Shown: piece after piece, positions 26,901 to 33,082 of the stretch
Numbering within the stretch: the first letter of the stretch is position 1
Layout of the letters: each line of letters starts with the position of its first letter
NCBI GenBank assembly: GCA_013400155.1
Contig: VXBM01000427.1
Span: 508,479 to 572,478 of the forward strand
Direction of reading: 5' to 3'
DNA length: 64,000 nt
DNA from: Helopsaltes ochotensis
Lineage: Eukaryota > Chordata > Aves > Passeriformes > Locustellidae
Translations under genes and position numbers: made by a program
The notes under the pieces: generated by a model
Seen by the model: the letters and a program-made list of their open reading frames with translations, nothing else
What the model was told of the DNA's origin: nothing
Databases searched by the model: none

Positions 26901-28547
26901 GACAACTTCTTCAAGGTGTCCAACCTGAAGATGGGCCACAACTACTCGTTCAGCGTGCAGGCGCGGTGCCTGTACGGGGGGCAGATGTGTGGGGAGCCCG
27001 CCACGCTCCTCTACGACGAGCTGGGAACGGGTGAGTCCCAGTTCCACAGAGCCACACAGTCCCAGAATCCCAGAGTTCCACACAGAATCACCAGGTTGGG
27101 AGAGATCTCCAAGATCATCGAGTCCAACCCAGCCCCAACACCTCCATAAACCCTGGCCCCAGTGCCACATCCAGGCTTTTTAAACACATCCAGGGATGGT
27201 GACTGCACCACCTCCCTGGGCAGACTTTATCCCTCGTCATCCCTATTCCAGTACTTTATCACCCTTTCTGTAAATAACTTTTCCCTGATACCCAACCTGT
27301 ATTTCCCCTGGTGCAGCGTGAGGCTGTGCCCTCTCCTTCTGTCAGTGCAGCCTGGAGAAAGAGACCAGCCCCAGCTGAGCACAGGCACCTTTCAGGAACT
27401 CGTAGGGAGCGATAAGGAGCGATATTTTCTCCTCATCCTCCTTAAAAACTACTCAGGGAAGCCCCACAAGTTCTTTAGGGATGTGCTGTTGGTACAAAGA
27501 GCGCTTGTGCCCCTCCCTCGCCAGGTGAAGACTCCTCTGCCGCCAAGTCGGGCCGAGGCTCGGACGTGGCTGCCATCGTGGTGCCCGTGCTGTTCGTGCT
27601 GCTGGTGACGCTGGGCATTGGCTTCGTGCTGCTCTACATGAGGCACAGGAGGCTCCAGAACAGCTTCACTGCCTTCGCCAACAGCCACTACAGCTCCCGC
27701 CTGGGCTCGGCCATCTTCTCCTCGGGGGATGATCTGGGTACGTGGCCCCGGTGGCACCTGGGGACAGCACTGGGGGTGTGGCATCAGGACAAGAATTAAT
27801 TAATCCTTCGTCGTGGTTTGGGCACTCTGGCATCACAATCTCCATGGATTTGATCTAAGAGAACAAATCATGGAATTGCAGAGTCGTTAAACTGGGAAAA
27901 GATCTTCAGGACCATCAAGTCCAAGCGCTGGAAGTTTTATCACATTAAACCCCTCCTTCCAACGCAAATCACTGAGAAATGCATTGGGGATGTGAAATCA
28001 GTTTTATCATGGTTTGGGCCACTCTGGCATCACAACTTCCATGGATTTAGTCTAAGAGTACAAAGCACAGAATCATGAAATAGCTGAGCTTGCGCAGACC
28101 TCTAAGACCATCAAGTCTTAACCAGCCACCAAAACTTTTCCCAACCAAACATTTTTATCAAATTAGACTTCTCCTTTCAAGGCAAATCACTTAGAAATGC
28201 ACAGAGGATGTGAAATCAGGGCAAGAATGAATTATTTTATCATGGTTTGGGCCACTCTGGCATCACAATCTCTATGGATTTCATCACAGTACAAATCACT
28301 GAATTATGGGGTTGTTAAATTTGGAAAAGGCCTTCAAGACCATCAAGTCCAACCACCAGAAGTTTTCCCAACCAGTGTTTTTATCCAATTAAACCCCTCC
28401 TTCCGATGCAAATCACTTAAAAGCAGAATATAAAGTGCTGAGGGCCCCCTAACAGCTCTCTTTTGGGTTTGTTTTCCAGGAGATGAGGACGATGAGGCCC
28501 CAATGATAACTGGATTTTCAGACGACGTCCCCATGGTCATCGCCTGA
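5792..28547 (+). CDS. SORL1: SORL1 (sortilin-related receptor SorLA/LR11), 3' part, 32 exons
   Basis: SORL1 is a type I membrane sorting receptor of the VPS10 and LDL-receptor families. It carries cargo, including amyloid precursor protein, between Golgi, endosome and cell surface, and works with retromer, GGA and AP adaptors. Thirty-two exons with GT-AG borders join into one frame of 1458 codons ending in TGA at 28545-28547. In the partial protein, residues 1-260 are the end of 10CC and the YWTD propeller, 262-320 the EGF-like module, 320-795 eleven class A repeats, about 797-1366 six FN3 domains, 1381-1405 the membrane span and the rest the cytoplasmic tail. The known human protein (2214 residues) aligns throughout with residue 1 here near human 757, so about 756 N-terminal residues are missing from the window. 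No stop, frameshift or lost exon is seen; the gene looks intact as far as it is shown. Confidence 0.97.
6126..6257 (+). CDS. SORL1: SORL1 exon 18: YWTD propeller
   Basis: Forty-four whole codons (residues 59-102), phase 0 on both sides, acceptor CCCCAG and donor GTACAG. It holds the conserved run [19 protein letters not shown], nearly identical to human SORL1. The following intron is 129 bases. Confidence 0.95.
6387..6478 (+). CDS. SORL1: SORL1 exon 19: YWTD propeller
   Basis: Ninety-two bases, residues 103-133, starting [16 protein letters not shown] and ending after two bases of a Gly codon. Acceptor GTCTAG, donor GTAAGA. The next intron (6479-7096, 618 bases) shows no recognised element. 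Confidence 0.94.
7097..7343 (+). CDS. SORL1: SORL1 exon 20: YWTD propeller core
   Basis: The largest exon in the window, 247 bases, residues 133-215. It contains [27 protein letters not shown] and [11 protein letters not shown], successive class B repeats that build propeller blades. Acceptor TGCCAG, donor GTTTGT. The following 430-base intron (7344-7773) has no recognised element. Confidence 0.96.
7774..7912 (+). CDS. SORL1: SORL1 exon 21: last propeller strands
   Basis: 139 bases, residues 216-262, [18 protein letters not shown] followed by the MDMKIFY strand that closes the propeller. Acceptor TTTCAG, donor GTGAGC; ends in phase 1. Confidence 0.95.
7913..8664 (+). other. SORL1 intron 21
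   Basis: 752 bases without coding signal. The part around 8374-8442 resembles 9170-9236 in intron 23 (shared CTCTGGGGGTGTA start and a CTCCAAAGCC / CTCCCAAAGC core), so the two introns share an old duplicated or dispersed sequence. Confidence 0.5.
8665..8838 (+). CDS. SORL1: SORL1 exon 22: EGF-like module
   Basis: 174 bases, residues 262-320. The cysteine pattern starts [14 protein letters not shown] and ends [14 protein letters not shown], the EGF-like module that follows an LDL-receptor-type propeller. Acceptor CTGCAG, donor GTAAGG. The next intron is only 153 bases. Confidence 0.95.
8992..9105 (+). CDS. SORL1: SORL1 exon 23: class A repeat 1
   Basis: One complete LDL-receptor class A repeat, six cysteines, with the calcium-binding ending [11 protein letters not shown]. 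Phase 1 on both sides, like all eleven repeat exons, so each could be skipped or duplicated without a frameshift. Acceptor GCCCAG, donor GTGAGT. Confidence 0.96.
9106..10084 (+). other. SORL1 intron 23
   Basis: 979 bases. Apart from the 9170-9236 segment shared with intron 21, I see nothing distinctive; it has only short open frames. Confidence 0.5.
10085..10207 (+). CDS. SORL1: SORL1 exon 24: class A repeat 2
   Basis: Six-cysteine class A repeat starting [17 protein letters not shown] and ending [12 protein letters not shown], nearly identical to human. Acceptor CATCAG, donor GTGAGC; 123 bases, phase 1 both sides. The next intron (384 bases) has no recognised element. Confidence 0.96.
10592..10711 (+). 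CDS. SORL1: SORL1 exon 25: class A repeat 3
   Basis: Class A repeat [15 protein letters not shown] to DWSDEANC with all six cysteines and the SDE motif. Acceptor TTGCAG, donor GTGAGT; 120 bases, phase 1 both sides. It is followed by the longest intron in the window. Confidence 0.96.
10712..12880 (+). other. SORL1 intron 25 with AT-rich island
   Basis: 2169 bases, the longest visible SORL1 intron. Most is GC-rich and featureless, but about 11890-12260 is a sharply AT-rich block with clusters of ATTA, TAATTA and GATAA-like words and no open frame. It has the look of a conserved non-coding or enhancer element; that is judged by composition only. Confidence 0.45.
12881..13006 (+). CDS. SORL1: SORL1 exon 26: class A repeat 4
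   Basis: Class A repeat starting [17 protein letters not shown] with [14 protein letters not shown] and [10 protein letters not shown]. Six cysteines present. Acceptor CTTCAG, donor GTAACG; 126 bases, phase 1 both sides. Confidence 0.96.
13219..13326 (+). CDS. SORL1: SORL1 exon 27: class A repeat 5
   Basis: The shortest class A exon (108 bases), [13 protein letters not shown] to DASDEQHC, as in human SORL1. Acceptor TTTCAG; donor is the slightly weak GTGGGT. The next intron (423 bases) is GC-rich with a short CACTGCCAGGGAGG duplication near 13505-13535. Confidence 0.95.
13750..13881 (+). CDS. SORL1: SORL1 exon 28: class A repeat 6
   Basis: Class A repeat [16 protein letters not shown], then [20 protein letters not shown]. 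The longer gap before the last cysteine is also present in human. Acceptor CTGCAG, donor GTAAGT; 132 bases, phase 1 both sides. Confidence 0.96.
14102..14233 (+). CDS. SORL1: SORL1 exon 29: class A repeat 7
   Basis: Class A repeat [20 protein letters not shown] to [12 protein letters not shown]. Acceptor CTGCAG, donor GTGAGC; 132 bases, phase 1 both sides. The next intron (14234-14884, 651 bases) has no recognised element. Confidence 0.96.
14885..15019 (+). CDS. SORL1: SORL1 exon 30: class A repeat 8
   Basis: Starts [16 protein letters not shown], contains an N-glycosylation sequon (NCS), and ends [12 protein letters not shown]. Acceptor TGCCAG, donor GTAAGG; 135 bases, phase 1 both sides. 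Confidence 0.96.
15309..15464 (+). CDS. SORL1: SORL1 exon 31: linker and class A repeat 9
   Basis: A Pro/Thr-containing linker ([12 protein letters not shown]), different from the human linker, precedes repeat 9, [13 protein letters not shown] to DGSDEEAC. Acceptor TTTTAG, donor GTAAGC; 156 bases, phase 1 both sides. The next intron (391 bases) has no recognised element. Confidence 0.95.
15856..16005 (+). CDS. SORL1: SORL1 exon 32: linker and class A repeat 10
   Basis: A linker with a possible NAT sequon leads into [20 protein letters not shown] and ends [11 protein letters not shown], where TDE replaces the usual SDE (human has RDE here). Acceptor GTGCAG, donor GTGAGT; 150 bases, phase 1 both sides. 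The next intron is 352 bases with no recognised element. Confidence 0.95.
16358..16486 (+). CDS. SORL1: SORL1 exon 33: class A repeat 11
   Basis: The last class A repeat, [15 protein letters not shown] to [11 protein letters not shown]. Acceptor TTTCAG, donor GTGAGC; 129 bases, phase 1 both sides. It ends the cargo-binding complement-type cluster. Confidence 0.95.
16487..17933 (+). other. SORL1 intron 33
   Basis: 1447 bases between the class A cluster and the FN3 cassette. I see a short AT-rich patch near 16985-17010, a GA-rich patch near 17278-17295, and no repeat or coding element that I recognise. Confidence 0.5.
17934..18060 (+). CDS. SORL1: SORL1 exon 34: FN3 domain 1, first half
   Basis: 127 bases, residues 795-837, [20 protein letters not shown] and CVYNIYY. 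It opens the first fibronectin type III domain with its conserved strand-B tryptophan. Acceptor CTCAG, donor GTACAT; ends in phase 2. The next intron is 519 bases with no recognised element. Confidence 0.95.
18580..18749 (+). CDS. SORL1: SORL1 exon 35: FN3 domain 1, second half
   Basis: 170 bases, residues 837-894, [20 protein letters not shown] and the [12 protein letters not shown] strand. It carries an NKT sequon. Acceptor GCGCAG, donor GTAAGC. Confidence 0.95.
18981..19093 (+). CDS. SORL1: SORL1 exon 36: FN3 domain 2 start
   Basis: 113 bases, residues 894-931, [20 protein letters not shown] to HGLIREFI. Acceptor ACCAG, donor GTGAGT; ends in phase 0. Confidence 0.95.
19309..19413 (+). CDS. 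SORL1: SORL1 exon 37: FN3 domain 2
   Basis: Thirty-five whole codons, residues 932-966, [11 protein letters not shown] to NTLYTVR. Acceptor CCCAG, donor GTGAGT. An exact 18-base copy of the donor region lies 28 bases downstream (19439-19456), giving a second potential donor; using it would add 28 bases and break the frame. Confidence 0.95.
19414..20365 (+). other. SORL1 intron 37
   Basis: 952 bases. It begins with the duplicated donor block and then has an imperfect CTTATTAAAAAAAAAT-type repeat at about 19514-19590. The remainder has no recognised element. Confidence 0.5.
20366..20438 (+). CDS. SORL1: SORL1 exon 38: FN3 domain 2 end
   Basis: The second shortest coding segment in the window, 73 bases, [20 protein letters not shown], residues 967-991. 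It carries an NWS sequon. Acceptor CAAAG is weak in pyrimidines; donor GTAAAT. Confidence 0.93.
20439..21561 (+). other. SORL1 intron 38
   Basis: 1123 bases with a T/G-rich low-complexity patch at about 20970-21012. No coding or mobile element recognised. Confidence 0.5.
21562..21644 (+). CDS. SORL1: SORL1 exon 39: FN3 domain 3 start
   Basis: 83 bases, residues 991-1018, [20 protein letters not shown]. Acceptor CCCAG, donor GTAAGA. Confidence 0.94.
21894..21990 (+). CDS. SORL1: SORL1 exon 40: FN3 domain 3
   Basis: 97 bases, residues 1019-1051, [20 protein letters not shown]. The following residues ([12 protein letters not shown]) have diverged from human. Acceptor GACAG, donor GTAAAT. The next intron (21991-22558) has a T-run at about 22066-22081 and nothing else I recognise. 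Confidence 0.94.
22559..22743 (+). CDS. SORL1: SORL1 exon 41: FN3 domain 3 end and domain 4 start
   Basis: 185 bases, residues 1051-1112, [20 protein letters not shown] then [20 protein letters not shown]. Two sequons (NLT, NQT). Acceptor CTCAG, donor GTGAGC. Confidence 0.96.
22744..23500 (+). other. SORL1 intron 41, possible repeat-derived insert
   Basis: 757 bases. From about 22810 to 23410 the composition differs from neighbouring introns, and there are LTR-like features: a TTTAAATAG box near 23210 followed by GC-rich sequence. Clear ends or a target duplication were not found. It may be a solo LTR or other dispersed repeat; no coding remnant was recognised. Confidence 0.3.
23501..23620 (+). 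CDS. SORL1: SORL1 exon 42: FN3 domain 4
   Basis: Forty whole codons, residues 1113-1152, [17 protein letters not shown] to DEQYLFL. Sequons NST and NIT are present. Acceptor CTCAG; the donor is the weak GTGGGC. The end was set so that the next exon resumes at VRVMSPY, as human SORL1 does at VRVVVPY. Confidence 0.92.
23621..23701 (+). other. 81-nt SORL1 intron, open in frame
   Basis: This minimal intron is 27 codons long, begins GTGGGC and ends CCAG. It has no stop in the SORL1 frame, so a retained copy would add 27 mostly Pro/Leu/Ala residues, including two Cys, inside FN3 domain 4. It is C-rich on the + strand. Confidence 0.85.
23702..23866 (+). CDS. SORL1: SORL1 exon 43: FN3 domains 4-5
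   Basis: Fifty-five whole codons, residues 1153-1207, [19 protein letters not shown], then [15 protein letters not shown] and [15 protein letters not shown]. Acceptor TGCCAG, donor GTAACG. It is very GC-rich compared with its human counterpart. Confidence 0.95.
23943..24540 (-). mobile_element. Probable solo LTR of an avian endogenous retrovirus
   Basis: A roughly 600-base block inside a SORL1 intron that is more AT-rich than its surroundings. Read on the minus strand it has an AATAAA signal (plus strand about 24137-24142, TTTATT), preceded by a TTC/GAA microsatellite, and TG/CA-like ends are possible. No retroviral coding sequence lies beside it, so it would be a solo LTR. The assignment is from general resemblance to passerine LTRs; exact ends and target duplication are not established. 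Confidence 0.45.
24224..24253 (+). repeat. (GAA)n microsatellite
   Basis: A short GAAGAAGAAG-type run inside the LTR-like block. Purine-only on the + strand. Confidence 0.8.
25265..25439 (+). CDS. SORL1: SORL1 exon 44: FN3 domain 5
   Basis: 175 bases, residues 1208-1266, [40 protein letters not shown] and LGNMSKESS. Sequons NST and NMS are conserved with human. Acceptor CTCCAG, donor GTGAGG. The next intron (412 bases) has no recognised element. Confidence 0.96.
25852..25958 (+). CDS. SORL1: SORL1 exon 45: FN3 domain 6 start
   Basis: 107 bases, residues 1266-1301, [20 protein letters not shown] to NFNESR. One NES sequon. Acceptor TTGCAG, donor GTAAGT. Confidence 0.96.
25959..26837 (+). other. 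SORL1 intron 45 with CR1 fragment
   Basis: 879 bases. A CR1 3'-end fragment lies at about 26396-26630. The rest has no recognised element. Confidence 0.6.
26396..26630 (-). mobile_element. CR1 LINE fragment
   Basis: The + strand reads like the complement of an avian CR1 3' end: GGCTGGAGAAGATCTCCAAG, later CCTCCCTGAGCAGCCCTTCC and CTTCCTGATGTCCAGCCTGA. The element therefore lies on the minus strand. It is 5'-truncated and diverged, without coding capacity. Confidence 0.75.
26838..27030 (+). CDS. SORL1: SORL1 exon 46: FN3 domain 6
   Basis: 193 bases, residues 1302-1366, [40 protein letters not shown] and [13 protein letters not shown]. Sequons NIT, NTT and NYS. Acceptor CTCAG, donor GTGAGT. 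Confidence 0.97.
27031..27524 (+). other. SORL1 intron 46, mostly CR1
   Basis: 494 bases, most of it a CR1 fragment (27087-27430). The last 90 bases before the acceptor have no recognised element. Confidence 0.6.
27087..27430 (-). mobile_element. CR1 LINE fragment
   Basis: The + strand runs CACAGAATCACCAGGTTGGG, GATCATCGAGTCCAACCCAG, GGGATGGTGACTGCACCACC and on to GGGAGCGATAAGG. This is the typical complement of a CR1 3' untranslated end, so the element is in minus orientation, 5'-truncated and non-coding. Confidence 0.85.
27525..27737 (+). CDS. SORL1: SORL1 exon 47: membrane span and retromer motif
   Basis: 213 bases, residues 1366-1437. A short juxtamembrane stalk ([14 protein letters not shown]) is followed by the membrane span at 27566-27640 ([20 protein letters not shown] and five more residues) and the basic stop-transfer RHRR. 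The tail then has FANSHY at 27674-27691, the known binding site for the retromer subunit VPS26, and the start of the acidic cluster, SGDDLG. Acceptor GCCAG, donor GTACGT. The stalk differs from human; the tail is nearly identical. Confidence 0.98.
27738..28479 (+). other. Last SORL1 intron with a three-copy repeat
   Basis: 742 bases, nearly filled by three tandem copies of a roughly 200-230-base unit (separate entry). Confidence 0.8.
27811..28437 (+). repeat. Three tandem copies of a ~200-230-bp unit
   Basis: Copies begin at about 27811, 28007 and 28240 with T(C/A)GTGGTTTGGGC or TCATGGTTTGGGCC, then ACTCTGGCATCACAA, and share GACCATCAAGTC and CTCCTT-containing ends. Each includes a short CR1-like phrase, so the unit may derive from an amplified CR1 tail. 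Copies differ at many sites, so the array is not very recent. Confidence 0.85.
28480..28547 (+). CDS. SORL1: SORL1 exon 48: cytoplasmic tail end and stop
   Basis: 68 bases coding [20 protein letters not shown], then IA and TGA at 28545-28547. The acidic stretch binds AP-1/PACS-1-type adaptors, and the C-terminal DDVPMVIA is the known GGA-binding motif. Relative to human (GEDDEDAP) the acidic residues are ordered GDEDDEAP, with charge kept. Acceptor TTCCAG. Confidence 0.98.
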
Positions 28548-28881
28548 AGCGCGTTTCTGACTGTACAAAACCAAATGGTGTAAATATTTTATTTGATAAA
28601 AATAGTTGATTGTTTATTTTAAAAATGCACTTTGAGTTGCAATACGTTATTTTTATATGGGCCAAAAAAAAAAAAAAAAAAGAAAGAAAAAAATAATAAT
28701 TTTAAGAATACACTTTGTAGTAATCAACTGTGAATTGCAGACTAGGTTGGTTGAGTAACAAATTGCTTTGATTTAACATTAATTTAGTCTTACAAGGCTA
28801 TGCTTGCTGGGCATGCTTTTAAGTCTGTGAGATATTTTCCGTTGACTAAATTGGCTACTCATTTTATTTTTCTAAGACAAG

Positions 28882-28887
28882 AATAAA
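28882..28887 (+). terminator. Polyadenylation signal AATAAA (proximal)
   Basis: Canonical hexamer 335 bases after the SORL1 stop, followed by A-rich rather than GT-rich sequence, so its strength is unclear. Confidence 0.5.
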
Positions 28888-29164
28888 TTTATTTAAAAAA
28901 AAGAAAAAAAATTCAGGAGATTATATATGTAGAGAGAGATAATATAGTCCCTGAAGGTTTTGCTTTTACTTTAGGACAAAAAAAAATCCTTTGGACTTTG
29001 TTTTATATGAAAGTATTTTTGTTGTGTTAATTTATTGGGAAATCTGCCGCAGAACAGATTTCCAGAGTCGTCAGACATTGTACACATTCTTGTGTAGAAC
29101 ATGTGCCACTTTATCTCGCAAGGCAGTCGTATCTTGGCATCCCCATCATTGTCCTTGCCATGAT

Positions 29165-29170
29165 AATAAA
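29165..29170 (+). terminator. Polyadenylation signal AATAAA (distal)
   Basis: Canonical hexamer in GATAATAAACCCC, followed within 30 bases by T-rich AGTTTTTCTCCCTTTT, a plausible downstream element. It is the better of the two signals. Confidence 0.55.
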
Positions 29171-29239
29171 CCCCCTCATTTCCACATAGTTTTTCTCCCT
29201 TTTAAAGACCCAATCTGAGCAATCTCAAGGTACAGCAGC

Positions 29240-29241
<2 letters not shown>

Positions 29242-29278
<37 letters not shown>
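29242..29278 (+). repeat. T37 homopolymer
   Basis: An uninterrupted T run in the probable 3' UTR; its length may be imprecise in the assembly. Confidence 0.95.
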
Positions 29279-29280
<2 letters not shown>

Positions 29281-31300
29281 GGGTGAGTTTTAGCTTCCTG
29301 CTGCTGTGGGAAGTCAAAAATATCCCCACACCGAGATGTGCTGCCCAAACCCCTCCTGCTGCTGCCCCTGCCCTTAATTAATCTGGAGCTTACAACCACC
29401 ACATCACTGAAAAAAAAAAAAAAAAAAAAAAAGAAAAAGAACTAATTGCCACTTGCACCTTAAAAATAATTTCCCAGGTATTTTTAGGATAGCCCTCCTC
29501 TGTGGAGCTTCCCGCTCAGATGCCAGCACAGTGGTGGGACAGAAGGGGGAGCCTCCAGTGTGTGCAAATCCAGATTTTTCACATTCACACAGAGCAATAA
29601 TTACTGAAAATTTAAATTAATTTGGCCCACAGCAGGGATTTGATGCTCCCTCATTGGAATTTCCTAAAAGCAGCTGTAGTTTTACCTACAGCTTTAGAAA
29701 AAAATATCAATACACACACACAAACACGTGTTATTTTCTCATCTCACATTCCCAGCAGACACAATACCGGCTGCAGAGCCAAATGCAAAAAAAGTCTGCT
29801 TGCCACTGTTTGGAGCTTTTGATTTTGTGACAGCAAAATGTGAATTTCACCAAAAAAAATGTGAACCTCACTACCTGCCAAGCCAGGAGCACGACAGGAG
29901 AGGATGTTCAGGGCTCTCCCCTGGCCGTGCTCGATATATGCAAAACTTCTCACCAGGAAATACAGCACACTGTCTTGTCACACTGTTTTTGTGAAAAAAA
30001 CGAAGGTATTTTTGCTGTGTAAATTAAGTTATAATTGCAGTCTTCCTACAGATGAAACGAGAGAGGCCAGCTATGTTTTGATACGCGACTGATCCGTTTA
30101 ATTTCACAATAGAAAAATGTATTAAGAAAAAAAAAGTTGAAGTCTGGATGGTTTGATACTCTAGAGAAATACTGACTCTATTTTCAATTACTGCTGTTAG
30201 CATTCCCAGTGACAGATTTTTCCCCCCCTCCCCAAAGCCGGGACCAAACTAGAATCAGGTTTTTGTAAGTAGCAGCCAGCTTGCAGAGTTGCAATATTTT
30301 TACCTTGCCAGTGGATCAGGTGATGTTCAGGAGTTGAAATTTGGAGTCAAATCAACCCAGTCCACACAGCTCAATTTGCCTGGAGTTACAGCTACGCAGA
30401 GACCAGGCTCTGACCCAGAGGCTAAGCCAGCCTCAAAAACATAAATCAAAAGATTTTATGCAGGAGAGGAAGCCTAAAACCAGAGATAAAGAGTAGTCAA
30501 CCCCTTCTTTATAAAGTAAAACCTTTTTTAGCACAGGTAACAGAAAATGACAATGTGGCATCCCAAAATCTGGTGCCTCTCTGGCGAGGGTTAGGAGCAG
30601 TTAAATTCTGCTATTGCATCCCTCAGGGCAAACCCTGCTGCAGTAAAATGAGCAGAATTTAGAGTCCAGCCCACCTCTGTCTAGCCAGATGCCATGGGGA
30701 ACCTTGTAACCACTTTGTGTCCTGCAGAAATCCCTTGGCTGGAGATTTCCAAGCATCACCTGGGGGACGGGTCACTCCTGGCCACTCTGAAAGGTCCCTG
30801 GCTTGGGGACTCTGGTGCAGAGCAAAGCACTTTGTACCCAAATCCCAACATTTTGGTTAAATCGAACTCCCAAAGGCGGCGTGGGCAGAGCAGAGCCCTC
30901 TGTGGAGTCACCCCTGCGTGCCCAGGGGCCTGGGGACCCTGCAGAGCCCCTGAGGGGACAGCACTGCCACTCAGAGCTGTCCCAGCCCGCCCCTTCGCTG
31001 CAAAAATCACCACTGTGCTCTCAGCAAAGCAACTTTCACAGGGCTAGTGTATTTTATATAGAGATAGAGAAGTCTGGGCTCCAGGTGGGGAGTGACCGAT
31101 GCAGTTCTGGGGTAAATTGTATATTTTTATGAACTTTTGAAGCACGGAATCTTGCTCACGGAGACGTAGAGGGGGTGGGAGGGTTCTGCTGTAAATATGG
31201 TGTGGATGTGGATGTATATTTTGTTCTGGTTTCGTTTCTGTAGCCTTATGTGATGTGACATGACATGCTACCCTAAATTTCGGGAGGCGATTTGGGTTCG

Positions 31301-32520
31301 CTTTATGGGAACCCGGTAAAACGTTTGGATCCGTATGGAAAACACAAAAAGGGCGTGGAAAATACCCTGGTTAGGAGGCACTTCCAGCAGTCAATTTGTG
31401 TTTGCATCCATTTCAGATGCCCACGGGTACTCTCAAGTCCATTTGAACAAAAGACTAAGGTTGAAGACAAAAATCTGTTGAGGTTTTGGACCACGAGGCT
31501 CCTTTTCCTTTGGCTCAGGCTTTTTGTGAAGTTTTCTTTTTTGTGTTGGGGGTTTGGTTTTTACCAGGAAGGTCAAGTACCATTTCCCAGGCTGGGGACC
31601 TCTTACAGGTCAAAAAAAGCTCTTTTCAGTCTGAGCAAACCCCACGGTGGGTTGCCAGCCCTGTCAAAGCTCCCTGAACCCAGTGAGGGCAGGAGTTTCC
31701 AGCCCCTCTGGGGTTTGGCTGAGGCCCCGGGAGAACCGCAGGAGGGTTTCGGAGAGGGCAGAAATTCGGGGTGAAAAGCCCTGGCTGCAGGTGTTCCACC
31801 TGACCTGGCCCTGCCCTGCCCTGTTGGGGTGCTCCCGCCTTGGCACAGCCTCAGGGCAGCCCTGCGGGCTCAGCCCCGGGAAAAGCCCCTTTTCCTGGGA
31901 CCCAGATGGAGTTACGGGGGTGTGTGGGAGCTCAGAGCAGCGGGGAAGGGGAGGGGAGGGCGGAGGGGCAGAGCTGGCTGCCAGCATCCACATCTGGTGG
32001 CCACAGGAGCTCTGTGGTTGGTGGGCACTCCGGTGGTCAGCACGTTATTTCATTCCTCCTGCTTCCAGAGTGTCCAAAAGCCTCACGTTATCCACCAGGG
32101 AACCCCCACCTGAGCCAAGGAGAGGCTCCCTGAGCAGAATTCCCATTCCTGGCAGGGCAGAGCTCAGTGTGAGCATCTCCATGCCTGGAATCAGGGTATA
32201 TTTTAATGACAAACTTCACCCACTCGCTGATGGAAAAGTCAAATGTCAAATGTAATTTTTTTCAGCAAAAAAATTTTAACCTTTTCTGAAACAGCTTTCA
32301 AGTCTCCTTCAAATGGACTTGACAAGGGAAATGGTGCAATAACTCAGCTACTCTTGGACCCCAAGAGCATCTTTGTTCCTGGAAAGAGCTGCAACATTTT
32401 AATTAATCCTTCCAAACCTGCATCAGTCCACAAGCAGCCGGCCTCTAACAGAGGTAGTGTCACCTTTTAATCAGGTTCTTTAAGTGAAGTTTAATGTTAT
32501 ACTATTTGAATTGCTACTCT
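31301..32520. other. Non-coding, no recognised element
   Basis: Follows the probable 3' UTR. No repeat or gene recognised; the open frames on either strand are short and look random. Confidence 0.5.
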
Positions 32521-32685
32521 NNNNNNNNNNNNNNNNNNNNNNNNNNNNNNNNNNNNNNNNNNNNNNNNNNNNNNNNNNNNNNNNNNNNNNNNNNNNNNNN
32601 NNNNNNNNNNNNNNNNNNNNNNNNNNNNNNNNNNNNNNNNNNNNNNNNNNNNNNNNNNNNNNNNNNNNNNNNNNNNNNNNNNNNN
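32521..32685. other. Assembly gap (165 N)
   Basis: A run of N. Open frames that cross it are meaningless. Confidence 0.99.
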
Positions 32686-32792
32686 CAGTTTCAGGTTTCT
32701 GAGATTGTTATGCAGCATCTGTGTGTCTAGTGCAGGGAAAAGGAGACTTTTTTCTGAACATATTTTTATTTTACAGGATTACTAAAAGGATT

Positions 32793-33082
32793 ATAGAATC
32801 ACTGAACGGTTTGGGTTGGAAAGGACATTAAAGATCATCTAATTTCTACCCCCTGCCATGACAGGGACACGTTCCACTGTCCCAGGCTGCTCCAAGCTCC
32901 ATCCAGCCCGGGCTTGGGCACTGCCAGGGATCCAGGGGCAGCCCCAGCTACTCTGGGCACCCTGTGCCAGGGCTGCCCACCCTCCCAGGGAGGAATTTCT
33001 CCCTGATATCCAATCTAACCCTGCCCTGTGCCGGTTTGAAGCCGTTCCCATCCTGTCAGTGCTCCCGATTCAGCAGCGGTGA
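32793..33082 (-). mobile_element. CR1 LINE fragment
   Basis: The + strand reads TATAGAATCACTGAACGGTT, TGGGTTGGAAAGGACATTAA, then CACTGCCAGGGATCCAGGGG and CCTGATATCCAATCTAACCC, the complement of a CR1 3' end. The element is on the minus strand, 5'-truncated and close to the gap. Confidence 0.92.

Larger units (their letters stand above)
28548..31300 (+). other. SORL1: SORL1 3' UTR (end uncertain)
   Basis: Right after the stop is an AT-rich sequence with TGTAAATATTTTATTTG and several TTTAT/AUUUA-like words, typical of a regulated 3' UTR. AATAAA signals stand at 28882-28887 and 29165-29170. AT-rich sequence of similar character runs to about 31.3 kb, so a longer UTR is possible, as in mammalian SORL1 mRNAs. 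The region includes a T run at 29242-29278 and an A run at 29411-29432. The end point given is a guess; the first signal is the firm minimum. Confidence 0.6.
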
